64,000 nucleotides of DNA from Pseudomonas marginalis (lineage in GTDB: Bacteria > Pseudomonadota > Gammaproteobacteria > Pseudomonadales > Pseudomonadaceae). Made by a program: the position numbers and the translations under genes. Location: the NCBI RefSeq assembly GCF_008692035.1, contig NZ_VTFG01000002.1:372001-436000 (forward strand), in the 5' to 3' direction. Of the stretch, positions 53,351-62,044 are shown one piece after another. The stretch's first letter is position 1; every line of letters starts with the position of its first letter. The notes under the pieces are model-generated. The model was given only the letters and a program-made list of their open reading frames with translations, was not told where the DNA came from and ran no database searches.

Positions 53351-54319
53351 TTATTGCTGCAGGTCGATCGGCGCGCTGGAAGCTATCGGTGCAGCACCTG
53401 GCACACCGATCTCGGTGGGCAGGCCATCTTCGGCCGCGACCACATCACGCACCTGATCCCAGTTCACCCGCAGGTTATTGGCCAGGTCTTCACGCTTGAG
53501 CAAGGCGTTGATCACTGCCGTGTGCTTGTCGACCACCGACGGCGTGCCATCGTCGTTCAAGGGCGTATGCGCCTCGAGGTAGACCTTGCCGCCGCTGCTG
53601 CCGAACTTGTAGGCATCGTTGATGATGCGCACCGACGTCCCCACCGGGACCATGCCGGCCATTTCCAGCACGTTGTTGTTGAACATGCGGAAGCAGCCGT
53701 GGCTGGTACGGGTGCCGATGCCGAACTTCATGTTGGAACCGTGGATGAGGTAACCCGGCGTTCCCAGGGTGAACTTGAACGGCCCCAGGGGGTTGTCCGG
53801 GCCGGCCGGCACCACATTGGGCAACGGGTCGCCGTTGGCGGCGTGCTCGGCCTTGATCGAGGCCGGCGGCGTCCAGGTCGGGTTCGGCGTCTTGGCGATG
53901 ATGCTGGTGTGCGCAATGGGCGAGCCCCAGCCTTCACGGCCAATCCCAAGCGGGAAGGTGTAGACCACGTCCTGCCCCTTGGGGAAGTAGTAGAGCCGGT
54001 ATTCCGCCAGGTTGATCACGATGCCCTCACGGGGGCCCGGCGGCAGGATGAAGCGCGTCGGCAGGACGATCTCGGTCCCCGCCCCCGGCAACCAGGCATC
54101 GACGCCCGGATTGGCCGCGACCATTTCCGAATAGCCCAGGTCGTAGGTGGTACCCAGGTCGGCAAAGGTGTCTTCGTACTTGGCCTTGATCACCTGGACC
54201 TGCCCGACGATGTCTTCGCCGGGTGGTGGCAGGGGCAACTGCAAGGCGGCGGCAGGACCGGCCGCACACAAGGCAGCAAGAGACAGGCAGCAGGTGACGA
54301 CGGAAAGGCGCGACAACAT
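53351..54319 (-). CDS. Periplasmic L,D-transpeptidase (ErfK/YbiS/YcfS/YnhG family)
   Basis: The 322-residue exported enzyme has a signal peptide (residues 1 to about 25), a LysM-like N-terminal region (about 45-90) and a YkuD catalytic domain with IHGSNMKFGIGTRTSHGCFR; Cys209 is the nucleophile. In E. coli, relatives attach Braun lipoprotein to meso-diaminopimelate. The convergent neighbour is oprI, whose C-terminal Lys would be the substrate, which makes that role likely here. Confidence 0.93.
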   Translation of the reverse strand: MLSRLSVVTCCLSLAALCAAGPAAALQLPLPPPGEDIVGQVQVIKAKYEDTFADLGTTYDLGYSEMVAANPGVDAWLPGAGTEIVLPTRFILPPGPREGIVINLAEYRLYYFPKGQDVVYTFPLGIGREGWGSPIAHTSIIAKTPNPTWTPPASIKAEHAANGDPLPNVVPAGPDNPLGPFKFTLGTPGYLIHGSNMKFGIGTRTSHGCFRMFNNNVLEMAGMVPVGTSVRIINDAYKFGSSGGKVYLEAHTPLNDDGTPSVVDKHTAVINALLKREDLANNLRVNWDQVRDVVAAEDGLPTEIGVPGAAPIASSAPIDLQQ

Positions 54320-54392
54320 CCGGAAAATCCTTCGCAGAACGACGGGTAGGTAAAAATCGATTGTATACGTGAAGCGGACTTCTAGCTGCCCC

Positions 54393-54686
54393 CTACAACT
54401 CGAAACGCAACTCGGGCCAGATTGGCGGCGTGCCACGCTTCTGCGACTCCAGGATCGCCCGGCACAAAGGGCACAGGCGCTGGTCCTGGAAAATCGAACG
54501 GTCGACCAGGGACCAACGCGGCTGCGCCGGCAATAACGTACCGCACAGGGTGCGGTCGATGGAGCCGCCCAGTTCCAATTGACGCGTCACCAGATGCACC
54601 CGCACTTCCTGGCAGGCGAACAGATCCAGCTGCTCGTCCGGCTCGATCAGTTGGTAGTTAAACAGGGACCAGGCAGGACGCGACAT
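54393..54686 (-). CDS. Conserved small protein with Cys motif, unknown
   Basis: I do not recognise this 97-residue soluble protein. Four Cys are present (ACQEV, TLCGT and a CPLC pair near the C-terminus), a pattern compatible with metal binding. It lies between the L,D-transpeptidase and tesA genes in the same direction. Confidence 0.75.
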   Translation of the reverse strand: MSRPAWSLFNYQLIEPDEQLDLFACQEVRVHLVTRQLELGGSIDRTLCGTLLPAQPRWSLVDRSIFQDQRLCPLCRAILESQKRGTPPIWPELRFEL

Positions 54687-54744
54687 CGGGGGCTCCAGAT
54701 CGGGGGGGCGCCACCTTAGCCGAAAGCCTGCCGGTAGAAAAGCG

Positions 54745-55350
54745 TCATAGCAGCGGTTTTAGCGTCGGCCAGACATTTTCCAGCAATTTGCCCTGGGCGC
54801 CGACAGCCGGGTGCAGTCCATCAGCCTGCATCAACGCCGGGTTGCCACCGATACCCTCCAGGAAAAATGGCACCAACGGCACCTTTTTGGCCGTTGCGAC
54901 GTCATTGAATACCTTGGCGAATGCATCGACATAGCGCTTCCCGTAATTGGGCGGAATCTGCATGCCCAGCAACAGTACCTTCGCACCGCTGGCCTGGGAC
55001 TGCTCGATCATCGACGCAAGATTTTGTTGCAATTGCGCCGGCGGCTGCCCGCGCAAGCCGTCGTTACCACCCAATTCGATTACCACCACGTCCGGCTTAT
55101 GCGCTGCGAGCGCCGCCGGCAGGCGCGCGAGGCCTCCGGCACTGGTGTCGCCGCTGATGGAGGCATTGACCACTTTATCGTCGAAACCTTCCTTCTTGAG
55201 CCGTTGCTGCAGCAATGCGACCCACCCTTTGCTGGTATCCAGGCCGAAACCGGCACTGATACTATCGCCAACGATCAGGACTGTACCCGCCGCTGCGTTC
55301 TGGGCCATGCACATCAAGGCCAGGCCAGCACTCAAAAACCACATTCGCAT
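54745..55350 (-). CDS. tesA: Multifunctional acyl-CoA thioesterase I/protease I/lysophospholipase TesA-like arylesterase
   Basis: The 201-residue SGNH hydrolase has a signal peptide (to about residue 21) and the four blocks: LIVGDSISAGFG (Ser), ISGDTSAGG, ELGGNDGLRG (Asn) and ADGLHPAV (Asp/His). It acts on acyl esters in the periplasm. GGAG lies seven bases before ATG 55350, inside the start of the divergent ABC ATPase gene; this tesA/ybbA pairing is conserved. Confidence 0.94.
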   Translation of the reverse strand: MRMWFLSAGLALMCMAQNAAAGTVLIVGDSISAGFGLDTSKGWVALLQQRLKKEGFDDKVVNASISGDTSAGGLARLPAALAAHKPDVVVIELGGNDGLRGQPPAQLQQNLASMIEQSQASGAKVLLLGMQIPPNYGKRYVDAFAKVFNDVATAKKVPLVPFFLEGIGGNPALMQADGLHPAVGAQGKLLENVWPTLKPLL

Positions 55351-55360
55351 CGGATTCTCC

Positions 55361-56044
55361 ATGGGCGCAAGCATTCTCACCGCGCGGAACCTCAGCAAAG
55401 TGGTTCCCAGCGCGGAAGGTGAACTGACTATCCTGCACGAACTGAGCCTGGAACTGAACAAGGGCGATAGCCTGGCTATCGTCGGCAGCTCCGGCTCCGG
55501 TAAATCCACCCTCCTCGGCCTGCTCGCCGGCCTCGACCTGCCCAGCAGCGGTGAAGTCACCCTCGCCGGCCAGGCGCTCAGCACCCTCGACGAAGACCAG
55601 CGCGCACGCATCCGTGCCGAACACGTAGGCTTTGTGTTCCAGTCGTTTCAACTGCTCGACAGCCTCAATGCGCTGGAGAACGTCATGCTGCCGCTGGAGC
55701 TGGATGGCCGCAAGGACGCCCGCGAACGCGCCAGACACCTGCTGGAGCGCGTGGGCCTCGGCCAGCGCCTGACCCATTCCCCACGCCAGCTTTCCGGGGG
55801 CGAACAGCAACGGGTGGCGATTGCCCGCGCCTTTGCCGCCGAACCGGACGTGCTGTTTGCCGATGAGCCCACCGGCAACCTCGACAGCCACACCGGCGAG
55901 CGCATCAGCGACCTGCTGTTCGAGCTCAATAAAGAAAGCGGCACGACCCTGGTGCTGGTTACCCATGACGAGCGCCTGGCTCATCGTTGCCGACGCCTGA
56001 TCCGCCTTGAAGCCGGCCTGATGGTCGCCCCCCTGGAGCCTTGA
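55361..56044 (+). CDS. ybbA: ABC transporter ATP-binding protein YbbA
   Basis: The 227-residue LolD/MacB-type ATPase has Walker A GSSGSGKSTLL, the signature QLSGGEQQRVAIAR and Walker B VLFADEPTGNLDS. It pairs with the FtsX-family permease that follows. Function is unproven in the family; a role in lipid or lipoprotein handling is suspected from the tesA pairing. Confidence 0.94.
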   Translation: MGASILTARNLSKVVPSAEGELTILHELSLELNKGDSLAIVGSSGSGKSTLLGLLAGLDLPSSGEVTLAGQALSTLDEDQRARIRAEHVGFVFQSFQLLDSLNALENVMLPLELDGRKDARERARHLLERVGLGQRLTHSPRQLSGGEQQRVAIARAFAAEPDVLFADEPTGNLDSHTGERISDLLFELNKESGTTLVLVTHDERLAHRCRRLIRLEAGLMVAPLEP

Positions 56045-58554
56045 TGGCACGTTTGCCGCTGTTGCGCCTGTTCAGTCTTGCCCTGCGCCAATTACTGCGC
56101 GATGCCCGCGCCGGCGAATTGCGTGTGTTGTTCTTCGCCCTGTTGGTGGCCGTGGCCGCCAGTACCGCCATCGGTTATTTCGGCGCCCGCCTCAACGGCG
56201 CCATGCTGTTGCGCGCCACGGAGTTCCTCGGCGCCGACCTGGTACTCGAAGGCAGCTCACCGGCCCGCCCCGAACAAATCAGATCCGGGACCGAACTGGG
56301 CCTGGATCACGCCCGTGTGGTTGAGTTTTCCAGCGTCATTGCCACCGATAATGGTATCCAGCTCTCCAGCATCAAGGCGGTCAACGAGCAGTATCCGCTA
56401 CGCGGTCAACTCAAGAGCGCAGCAGCCCCCTTTGGGGACGAAACCCCGGGCGGCGGGCCGAAACCCGGTGAAGCCTGGGTCGAGTCGCGGCTGCTGACGG
56501 CACTGGACCTGAACGTCGGCGACAGTATCGATGTGGGTATGAAGACCTTGCGCCTGGCACGCGTACTGACCTACGAGCCGGATCGCGCCGGCAACTTCTA
56601 TAGCCTGACGCCCAGGGTGATGATCAACCTGGCGGACCTGGACGCCACCGGCGTAGTCCAGCCAGGCAGTCGCGTCAGCTACCGCGAGTTGTGGCGTGGC
56701 CCGCAGGCCAGCACCGCGCTGCAAACCTATCGTGACCTGATCAAGCCGGGGCTCGCTGCCAACCAGCGTCTTCAGGATTCACGGGACGGCAACCAGCAGA
56801 TCGGCGGCGCCCTGGGCAAAGCCGAGCGCTACCTGAACATGGCCAGCCTGGTGGCCGTGCTGTTGGCCGGCGTCGCCGTGGCCCTGTCGGCCAACCGCTT
56901 TGCCACCCGCCGTTTCGACGCCAGTGCGTTACTACGTTGCCTTGGGTTATCGCGACTCGAGGCCATGTTGCTGTTCAGCCTGCAATTGAGCGTACTGGGG
57001 TTGCTGGCGAGCCTGGCCGGCGCCCTGCTCGGTTGGCTGGCACAGTTTGGCCTGTTCTATTTCCTGCACGACCTGTTGCCGGCGGATGTTCCGCCTGGTG
57101 GACTGTTGCCGGCCATTGCCGGGATCGGCACCGGGCTGGTTGCTCTCGCGGGATTCGCGCTGCCACCGTTGGCCGCCCTCGGTCGCGTGCCGCCGCTGCG
57201 AGTGCTGAGGCGCGACCTGCTGCCTATCCCGTCCAGCACCTGGATGGTCTACGGCGCCGCGTTGTTCGCCCTGGGCCTGATCATGTGGCGCCTGAGCCTC
57301 GACCTGGTGCTGACCTTCGCCCTGCTGGGCGGCGGCGTGGTTGCCGCGCTGGTTCTGGGGGGCTTGCTTCTGCTGCTGTTGCAAAGCCTGCGACGCCTGT
57401 TGGCCCGGGCCTCCCTGCCGTGGCGCCTGGGCCTGGGCCAATTGCTGCGCCACCCGCTGGCGGCGGCGGGCCAGTCCCTGGCATTCGGCCTGATCCTGTT
57501 GTCCATGGGCTTGATCGCCCTGCTGCGTGGCGAATTGCTGGACACCTGGCAAAACCAGCTGCCCAAGGACGCCCCCAACTATTTCGCCTTGAATATCCTG
57601 CCGGCCGATAAGGACGCCTTTGGTGCCCGCCTGCTGGAAGTGCAGGCGCAATCCGCGCCGCTGTACCCGGTCGTGCCAGGTCGGTTGATCAGTATCAATG
57701 GCGAGCCGGTACAGGAAATAGTCAGCAAGGACTCCAGCGGTGACCGCGCCGTACAACGGGACTTGAGCCTGACCTGGGCCGCCGACCTGCCGCCGGGCAA
57801 TACCCTGACCGAAGGCTCATGGTGGTCGCAACAACCCCCCGATGGAATGCCCGGAGTCTCGGTAGAAGCCAAGGTCGCGCAGAGCCTCAAGCTCAAGTTG
57901 AACGATCACCTGGTGTTCACCATCGCCGGGGAAAACCGTGAGGCGCGGGTTGCCAGCCTGCGAACCATCAACTGGGATAACTTCCAGCCGAACTTCTTCA
58001 TGATTTTCCAACCGGGAACCTTGACGGACCTGCCGGCCACCTACCTGACCAGCTTCTACCTCGCGCCAGGGCATGATCAGCAGATCGTTGATCTGTCCCG
58101 CGCCTTCCCGGCGGTGACCATCCTGCAGGTCGAGGCGCTGCTGGAGCAGCTGCGCAGCATCCTCGCCCAAGTGACACTGGCGGTGGAGTACGTGTTGTTG
58201 TTTGTGCTGGCCGCTGGGATGGCGGTGCTGTTCTCCGGCCTGCAAGCCACCTTGGATGAGCGTATTCGCCAAGGTGCACTGCTCCGGGCACTGGGCGCGG
58301 AGCGCAAGCTGCTGGTCAAGGCGCGGCGCATCGAGTTCGGCTTGCTGGGCGCAGTCAGCGGCTTGCTGGCGGCGCTGGGTACCGAGTTGGTGACGTGGGT
58401 GCTGTACCGCTATGCCTTCGACCTGGCCTGGCAACCGCACCCCTGGCTGTTGCTGCTGCCTGTGATCGGCGCCGTATTGATCGGCGGTGCCGGGGTGTTC
58501 GGCACGCGCCGTGCGCTGAATGCCAGCCCGCTGACGGTTTTGCGCGAGGGCTGA
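56044..58554 (+). CDS. ybbP: FtsX-domain ABC permease YbbP
   Basis: The 836-residue protein has about ten membrane helices and two FtsX modules (about 260-380 and 715-830) flanking a large periplasmic domain. It is the permease of YbbA. The ATG shares bases with the ybbA stop (TGATG), so translation is coupled. Confidence 0.93.
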   Translation: MARLPLLRLFSLALRQLLRDARAGELRVLFFALLVAVAASTAIGYFGARLNGAMLLRATEFLGADLVLEGSSPARPEQIRSGTELGLDHARVVEFSSVIATDNGIQLSSIKAVNEQYPLRGQLKSAAAPFGDETPGGGPKPGEAWVESRLLTALDLNVGDSIDVGMKTLRLARVLTYEPDRAGNFYSLTPRVMINLADLDATGVVQPGSRVSYRELWRGPQASTALQTYRDLIKPGLAANQRLQDSRDGNQQIGGALGKAERYLNMASLVAVLLAGVAVALSANRFATRRFDASALLRCLGLSRLEAMLLFSLQLSVLGLLASLAGALLGWLAQFGLFYFLHDLLPADVPPGGLLPAIAGIGTGLVALAGFALPPLAALGRVPPLRVLRRDLLPIPSSTWMVYGAALFALGLIMWRLSLDLVLTFALLGGGVVAALVLGGLLLLLLQSLRRLLARASLPWRLGLGQLLRHPLAAAGQSLAFGLILLSMGLIALLRGELLDTWQNQLPKDAPNYFALNILPADKDAFGARLLEVQAQSAPLYPVVPGRLISINGEPVQEIVSKDSSGDRAVQRDLSLTWAADLPPGNTLTEGSWWSQQPPDGMPGVSVEAKVAQSLKLKLNDHLVFTIAGENREARVASLRTINWDNFQPNFFMIFQPGTLTDLPATYLTSFYLAPGHDQQIVDLSRAFPAVTILQVEALLEQLRSILAQVTLAVEYVLLFVLAAGMAVLFSGLQATLDERIRQGALLRALGAERKLLVKARRIEFGLLGAVSGLLAALGTELVTWVLYRYAFDLAWQPHPWLLLLPVIGAVLIGGAGVFGTRRALNASPLTVLREG

Positions 58555-58562
58555 GCGGTCAA

Positions 58563-58592
58563 TGACCCGCCTGCCTTGCGGGGGGCGGGTCA
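58563..58592. terminator. Hairpin between ybbP and greB
   Basis: TGACCCGCC (58563-58571) pairs with GGCGGGTCA (58584-58592) between convergent genes; no T tract. Confidence 0.5.
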
Positions 58593-58599
58593 ACGTCGC

Positions 58600-59079
58600 T
58601 TACTTCACGTACTCGATAGCGGTGATCCACCAGCACACCTCGCCTCCCGGGGTCTGCACAATGGCCTCATCGTCGACTTCCTTGCGCAGCAGCGCACGGG
58701 CCATCGGTGAATCGATGGAGATATAGTCCATCCGATCATAAATCTCGTCATAGCCGACGATACGGAAACGCTTGGTCTCGCCCTGTTCGTTTTCAATCTC
58801 GACCCAGGCGCCGAAAAACACCTTCCCTTCCTGCTCGGGCATATATTCCACCACACGCATGTCTTCCAGGCGCTTGCGCAAGTAACGCACCCGCCGGTCG
58901 ATTTCGCGCAGCAGCTTCTTGTTGTACTGGTAGTCGGCATTCTCGCTGCGATCCCCCAGGGAAGCAGCCCATGTCACCTTGCGCGTGGTATCCGGGCGCT
59001 TTTCGCGCCACAGGTAATCCAACTCTTTCTTCAGCGCTTCATGACCTTCTTTGGTTATCAGCTTGGTACTCAAACGCAT
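58600..59079 (-). CDS. greB: Transcription elongation factor GreB
   Basis: GreB stimulates cleavage of backtracked RNA in RNA polymerase. The 159-residue protein has the coiled-coil tip acidic residues in LGDRSENADYQYNKK and the C-terminal domain motif SIDSPMARALL. It matches E. coli GreB nearly residue for residue. The start MRLSTKLITKEG is preferred over a longer reading. Confidence 0.96.
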   Translation of the reverse strand: MRLSTKLITKEGHEALKKELDYLWREKRPDTTRKVTWAASLGDRSENADYQYNKKLLREIDRRVRYLRKRLEDMRVVEYMPEQEGKVFFGAWVEIENEQGETKRFRIVGYDEIYDRMDYISIDSPMARALLRKEVDDEAIVQTPGGEVCWWITAIEYVK

Positions 59080-59186
59080 GCATCCCCAGGCAATGTCCAT
59101 AGGTACCGATAAGGCAGGAAATCACATCCAGGCGTCGGTTCGCTGGCGCTGATGATAAATGAACCCAGGAAAGTAGCCAGGCCTGT

Positions 59187-60170
59187 CTAGCTATCCAACG
59201 TCTGATCCAATTCAAGCAGCACGCCCCGCAAGCTCTGGCGTAAGCTCGAGACTTGCGAGGTCATCACCTTCAGGGCTTCGGTCCGTTGACTGACGGCCAG
59301 GGACTGGTCATGCAGTTGAGCGGTGCGCTGCTCCAGATCCCGGACCCTTTCATCCAACTGGGTTTGCTCCTGCTGCAAGCGGGCCTGCCATTGATCAAGC
59401 GCGGTTTCCCTCTCCGACGCAGCGAGTTTCTGTTGGGCCAGCTCCTGAGCAACACGAGCCAGGTTGGTCAGCGTACTGCCTACTTCAAACAAGTGGTCGT
59501 CGTCCGCGGGCGCCGAAAGCTTCGGCTGCGCCGGGGCGCTTGGCTCATTCAGGACAACAGGTACATCCTGGACGATGGCCACAGGCGCGTCGACCAACAT
59601 CTGCCGGGGCTCTTCTACGACAGGTTCAGGTACGGGAAGCGGAGTAGGCTCGGGTGGATTCGCCCCCCTGACAGATGAACTCATTTTCGACGAGAAACGA
59701 ATGGAAGGCACAATTAATGAAGCACTTTCGATTGCCGGCAGCACCGGCGCAGACATTCCCAGGGAGATCACTTTCATCACCAGGGCCTTCTTGATGATCA
59801 CCGAATGATGCTCTTCGGGCCTCGCAGGCGGCAGCTTGCAGCCTTTTAAATCGATAAAATGATAAGGCACCTGAGTTTCGGTAACACCGGCTTTAGTGCC
59901 TGCCGCCGCCGAGGTAAGAATTTGCTTGAAAACATGCATTGCCACATGCAGGTCCTCCTTGGACTCCACTCCCCCCAGAAAATACCGATCAAGTTTTTTG
60001 CGCAAGGCTGCGATATACACCCTGGAACTCGCCGGCTCAACCTCTTCATCCAAGCTATAAACAAGAAAGTTGGAGGCAATCTGGCCTACAGCAAACCCAC
60101 AGAGCAATGCACCGTTAACCGGAGCATCTTGACCGTCGCGTTCAAGAACAAGGGTACGTAGAAGCATCAT
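59187..60170 (-). CDS. Unknown protein with proline-rich linker and C-terminal coiled coil
   Basis: I do not recognise this 327-residue protein. Residues 1 to about 145 look globular (start MMLLRTLVLERDGQDAPVNG). A Pro/Val-rich linker (about 165-215, including PEPTPLPVPEPVVEEP) follows. The last ~100 residues form a Gln/Glu-rich coiled coil (ALDQWQARLQQEQTQLDERV). No signal peptide or membrane helix is seen, so it should be cytoplasmic. It is divergent from the Gld-type operon with a 210-base AT-rich gap between them. Confidence 0.78.
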   Translation of the reverse strand: MMLLRTLVLERDGQDAPVNGALLCGFAVGQIASNFLVYSLDEEVEPASSRVYIAALRKKLDRYFLGGVESKEDLHVAMHVFKQILTSAAAGTKAGVTETQVPYHFIDLKGCKLPPARPEEHHSVIIKKALVMKVISLGMSAPVLPAIESASLIVPSIRFSSKMSSSVRGANPPEPTPLPVPEPVVEEPRQMLVDAPVAIVQDVPVVLNEPSAPAQPKLSAPADDDHLFEVGSTLTNLARVAQELAQQKLAASERETALDQWQARLQQEQTQLDERVRDLEQRTAQLHDQSLAVSQRTEALKVMTSQVSSLRQSLRGVLLELDQTLDS

Positions 60171-60286
60171 GGTGATCGGGCCTCATTACAAAATTCGAAA
60201 AGTCTCTATAACCTTCAGACCATCACTCAATAATTAAAGGTTAAAAACACAAAACAATTGTTTCAGCGACTTGCCTAGCGCGCCCG

Positions 60287-60300
60287 TAGGATTTTTCCTA
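60287..60300. promoter_or_regulatory. TAGGA-TTTT-TCCTA palindrome upstream of the Gld-type operon
   Basis: A perfect 14-base inverted repeat in the divergent gap (60171-60380), which is clearly AT-richer than the genes around it. Similar TAGGA/TCCT elements occur upstream of the EvgA-like gene (17966-17981). Confidence 0.4.
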
Positions 60301-60380
60301 TTAATGCTGAGCGGCGTTCCCAAAAACAGATATTGCTCGTACCCTTTTCAAACTCTCCCTCCACGACCACACCACGCTAA

Positions 60381-61307
60381 ATGATCGAAATCATCAACCT
60401 GACAAAACATTTAAACAATAAGAAAATAATCAGCGATTTTTCATTCAGCGCAAACAAACAGGAATGCCTGGGACTATTCGGAGAAAATCCTACAGTTAAA
60501 ACGGCCCTTCTCGACGTAATATCGGGCTCGACCACGCCTTCCAGCGGGCATATAAACATCCAAGGCTTCAATACTAAAGCCCATCCATTAAGAGCAAAAA
60601 AACTCATCGGCTACCAACTTCACAGATGCGTCAGTCATCCTACGATGTCGGTTAAAGAATTCCTTGACTACATCGCGGCCCTTCGCGGACTGCGCGGCAC
60701 CGAAAAACGCGCACAGGTGGACTATGCCGCTACGCAACTGGAGTTGTCGCCGGTGCTCAACGCTCCCCTCGAGGCTCTCTCCATCGGTTTGAAGCGCAAA
60801 GTCACCATTGCCCAGGCCATCCTGCACGCCCCTGCCTTGCTATTACTGGATGAACCGACCGAGGGGCTGGCACCTGATCAGAAATACAAATTCAGGAGCC
60901 TCATCCAGTCATTGACGCAAGAAATGACCGTGATCGTCGCTTCCCGACACTGCGATGAATTATCCGAACTCTGTACACGCGCCCTGGTGATCGCAGGTGA
61001 TCGCCTGGTGGCCGATACCCCCATGCCAGATCTGCAACGCGACTCTCGCCATTTCCAGGCGGTCACCCTCGCCGCAGATGCCCCCTTGGACCTGCTGGCT
61101 CTCGCCGTACTGCCGGGGGTGGCAGGCATCGAAGAACATCGGCACGCACCCGGCACGGTGACCGTCCTGGCCATGCCGGGGCACACCATCTACCCCCATA
61201 TCAATACGCTCATTGCCAATCGTCGCTGGAAAATCAACTCACTGAGCCTGGAGCCTGGTCGCCTCAGCGACGTAGTTCATTATCTGAGCCGAGAGACTCC
61301 CCTTTGA
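60381..61307 (+). CDS. Gld-type ABC ATPase with degenerate Walker A
   Basis: The 308-residue protein has the fold of GldA/NosF-type ATPases. The Walker A reads LFGENPTVKTALLD, so the glycine before Lys is Val and the preceding Gly is Pro. The signature is LSIGLKRKVTIAQ (Gln replaced by Leu). Walker B LLLLDEPTEGLAP and the H-loop His in VASRHCDE are intact. ATP binding may be weakened. A ~90-residue C-terminal regulatory extension follows. No clear ribosome-binding site precedes the ATG. It is the first gene of three. Confidence 0.85.
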   Translation: MIEIINLTKHLNNKKIISDFSFSANKQECLGLFGENPTVKTALLDVISGSTTPSSGHINIQGFNTKAHPLRAKKLIGYQLHRCVSHPTMSVKEFLDYIAALRGLRGTEKRAQVDYAATQLELSPVLNAPLEALSIGLKRKVTIAQAILHAPALLLLDEPTEGLAPDQKYKFRSLIQSLTQEMTVIVASRHCDELSELCTRALVIAGDRLVADTPMPDLQRDSRHFQAVTLAADAPLDLLALAVLPGVAGIEEHRHAPGTVTVLAMPGHTIYPHINTLIANRRWKINSLSLEPGRLSDVVHYLSRETPL

Positions 61308-62029
61308 AACTGCTGCCCGTCATATTCAAGCGTCAACTCGTCCACTATGCCGGTACACCCGGCACCTATCTGAGCATTGCCATTTTTTCAGTACTGTCCG
61401 TGGCATTGGGGTTGCACATGAGCGCCTGGCCAGAACAGGACAGCAGTCACTTGCAGGTTTTCTTCCAGCTACACCCCTGGCTCTATTTATTGCTGATTCC
61501 AGTACTGGCGGCACAACTCTGGTCGGACGAGTCCAATGCCGGTTTTCTCGACCTGATGAAAACATTACCCATCACCACGTTTGAATGGGTTATCGGCAAA
61601 TTTCTAGCAGCCTGGGTCGTGGCGGCCACAGCCCTGATATTGACCTTCCCTCTCGTGATCATTGCCAACTACCTGGGAGTGGCGGACAACAGCGTTATTG
61701 CCTCGCAATTTATATCGAGCTGGCTACTGGCGGGCAGTTATCTAGCCGTCGGTTGTTTTATTTTCACACTGGTACGGCAACGCACTGCCCTTTTCATACT
61801 GACTGTAGGCTTTATGCTTATCGTCAGCGCACTCTCTTATTTACTCGATGCACTTGAACATCAAGCCCCCATCTGGGCGGTGGACAGTCTGGTTTCCCTC
61901 AGCCCTTTTTCGAGGTACAGCGCTATCGACAATGGAAAGTTCACGCTTCGTGACATGCTTTACTTCATCAGCATGATCTTGGCCTTTCTCGCAGCGACGA
62001 CCGTCACTCTCAACTATAGACACAGCTGA
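61304..62029 (+). CDS. GldF/NosY-type ABC-2 permease
   Basis: The 241-residue protein has six membrane helices. The conserved cytoplasmic segment after helix 2 reads SDESNAGFLDLMKTLPITTFEWVIGKFLAAW in positions about 66-96, the ABC-2 pattern with its usual Arg-rich start changed to Asn/Ala. Start TTG 61304 overlaps the ATPase stop (TTGA), indicating coupling. It pairs with the degenerate ATPase. Confidence 0.85.
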   Translation: MKLLPVIFKRQLVHYAGTPGTYLSIAIFSVLSVALGLHMSAWPEQDSSHLQVFFQLHPWLYLLLIPVLAAQLWSDESNAGFLDLMKTLPITTFEWVIGKFLAAWVVAATALILTFPLVIIANYLGVADNSVIASQFISSWLLAGSYLAVGCFIFTLVRQRTALFILTVGFMLIVSALSYLLDALEHQAPIWAVDSLVSLSPFSRYSAIDNGKFTLRDMLYFISMILAFLAATTVTLNYRHS

Positions 62030-62044
62030 GAAGGAAAGCCCTCC

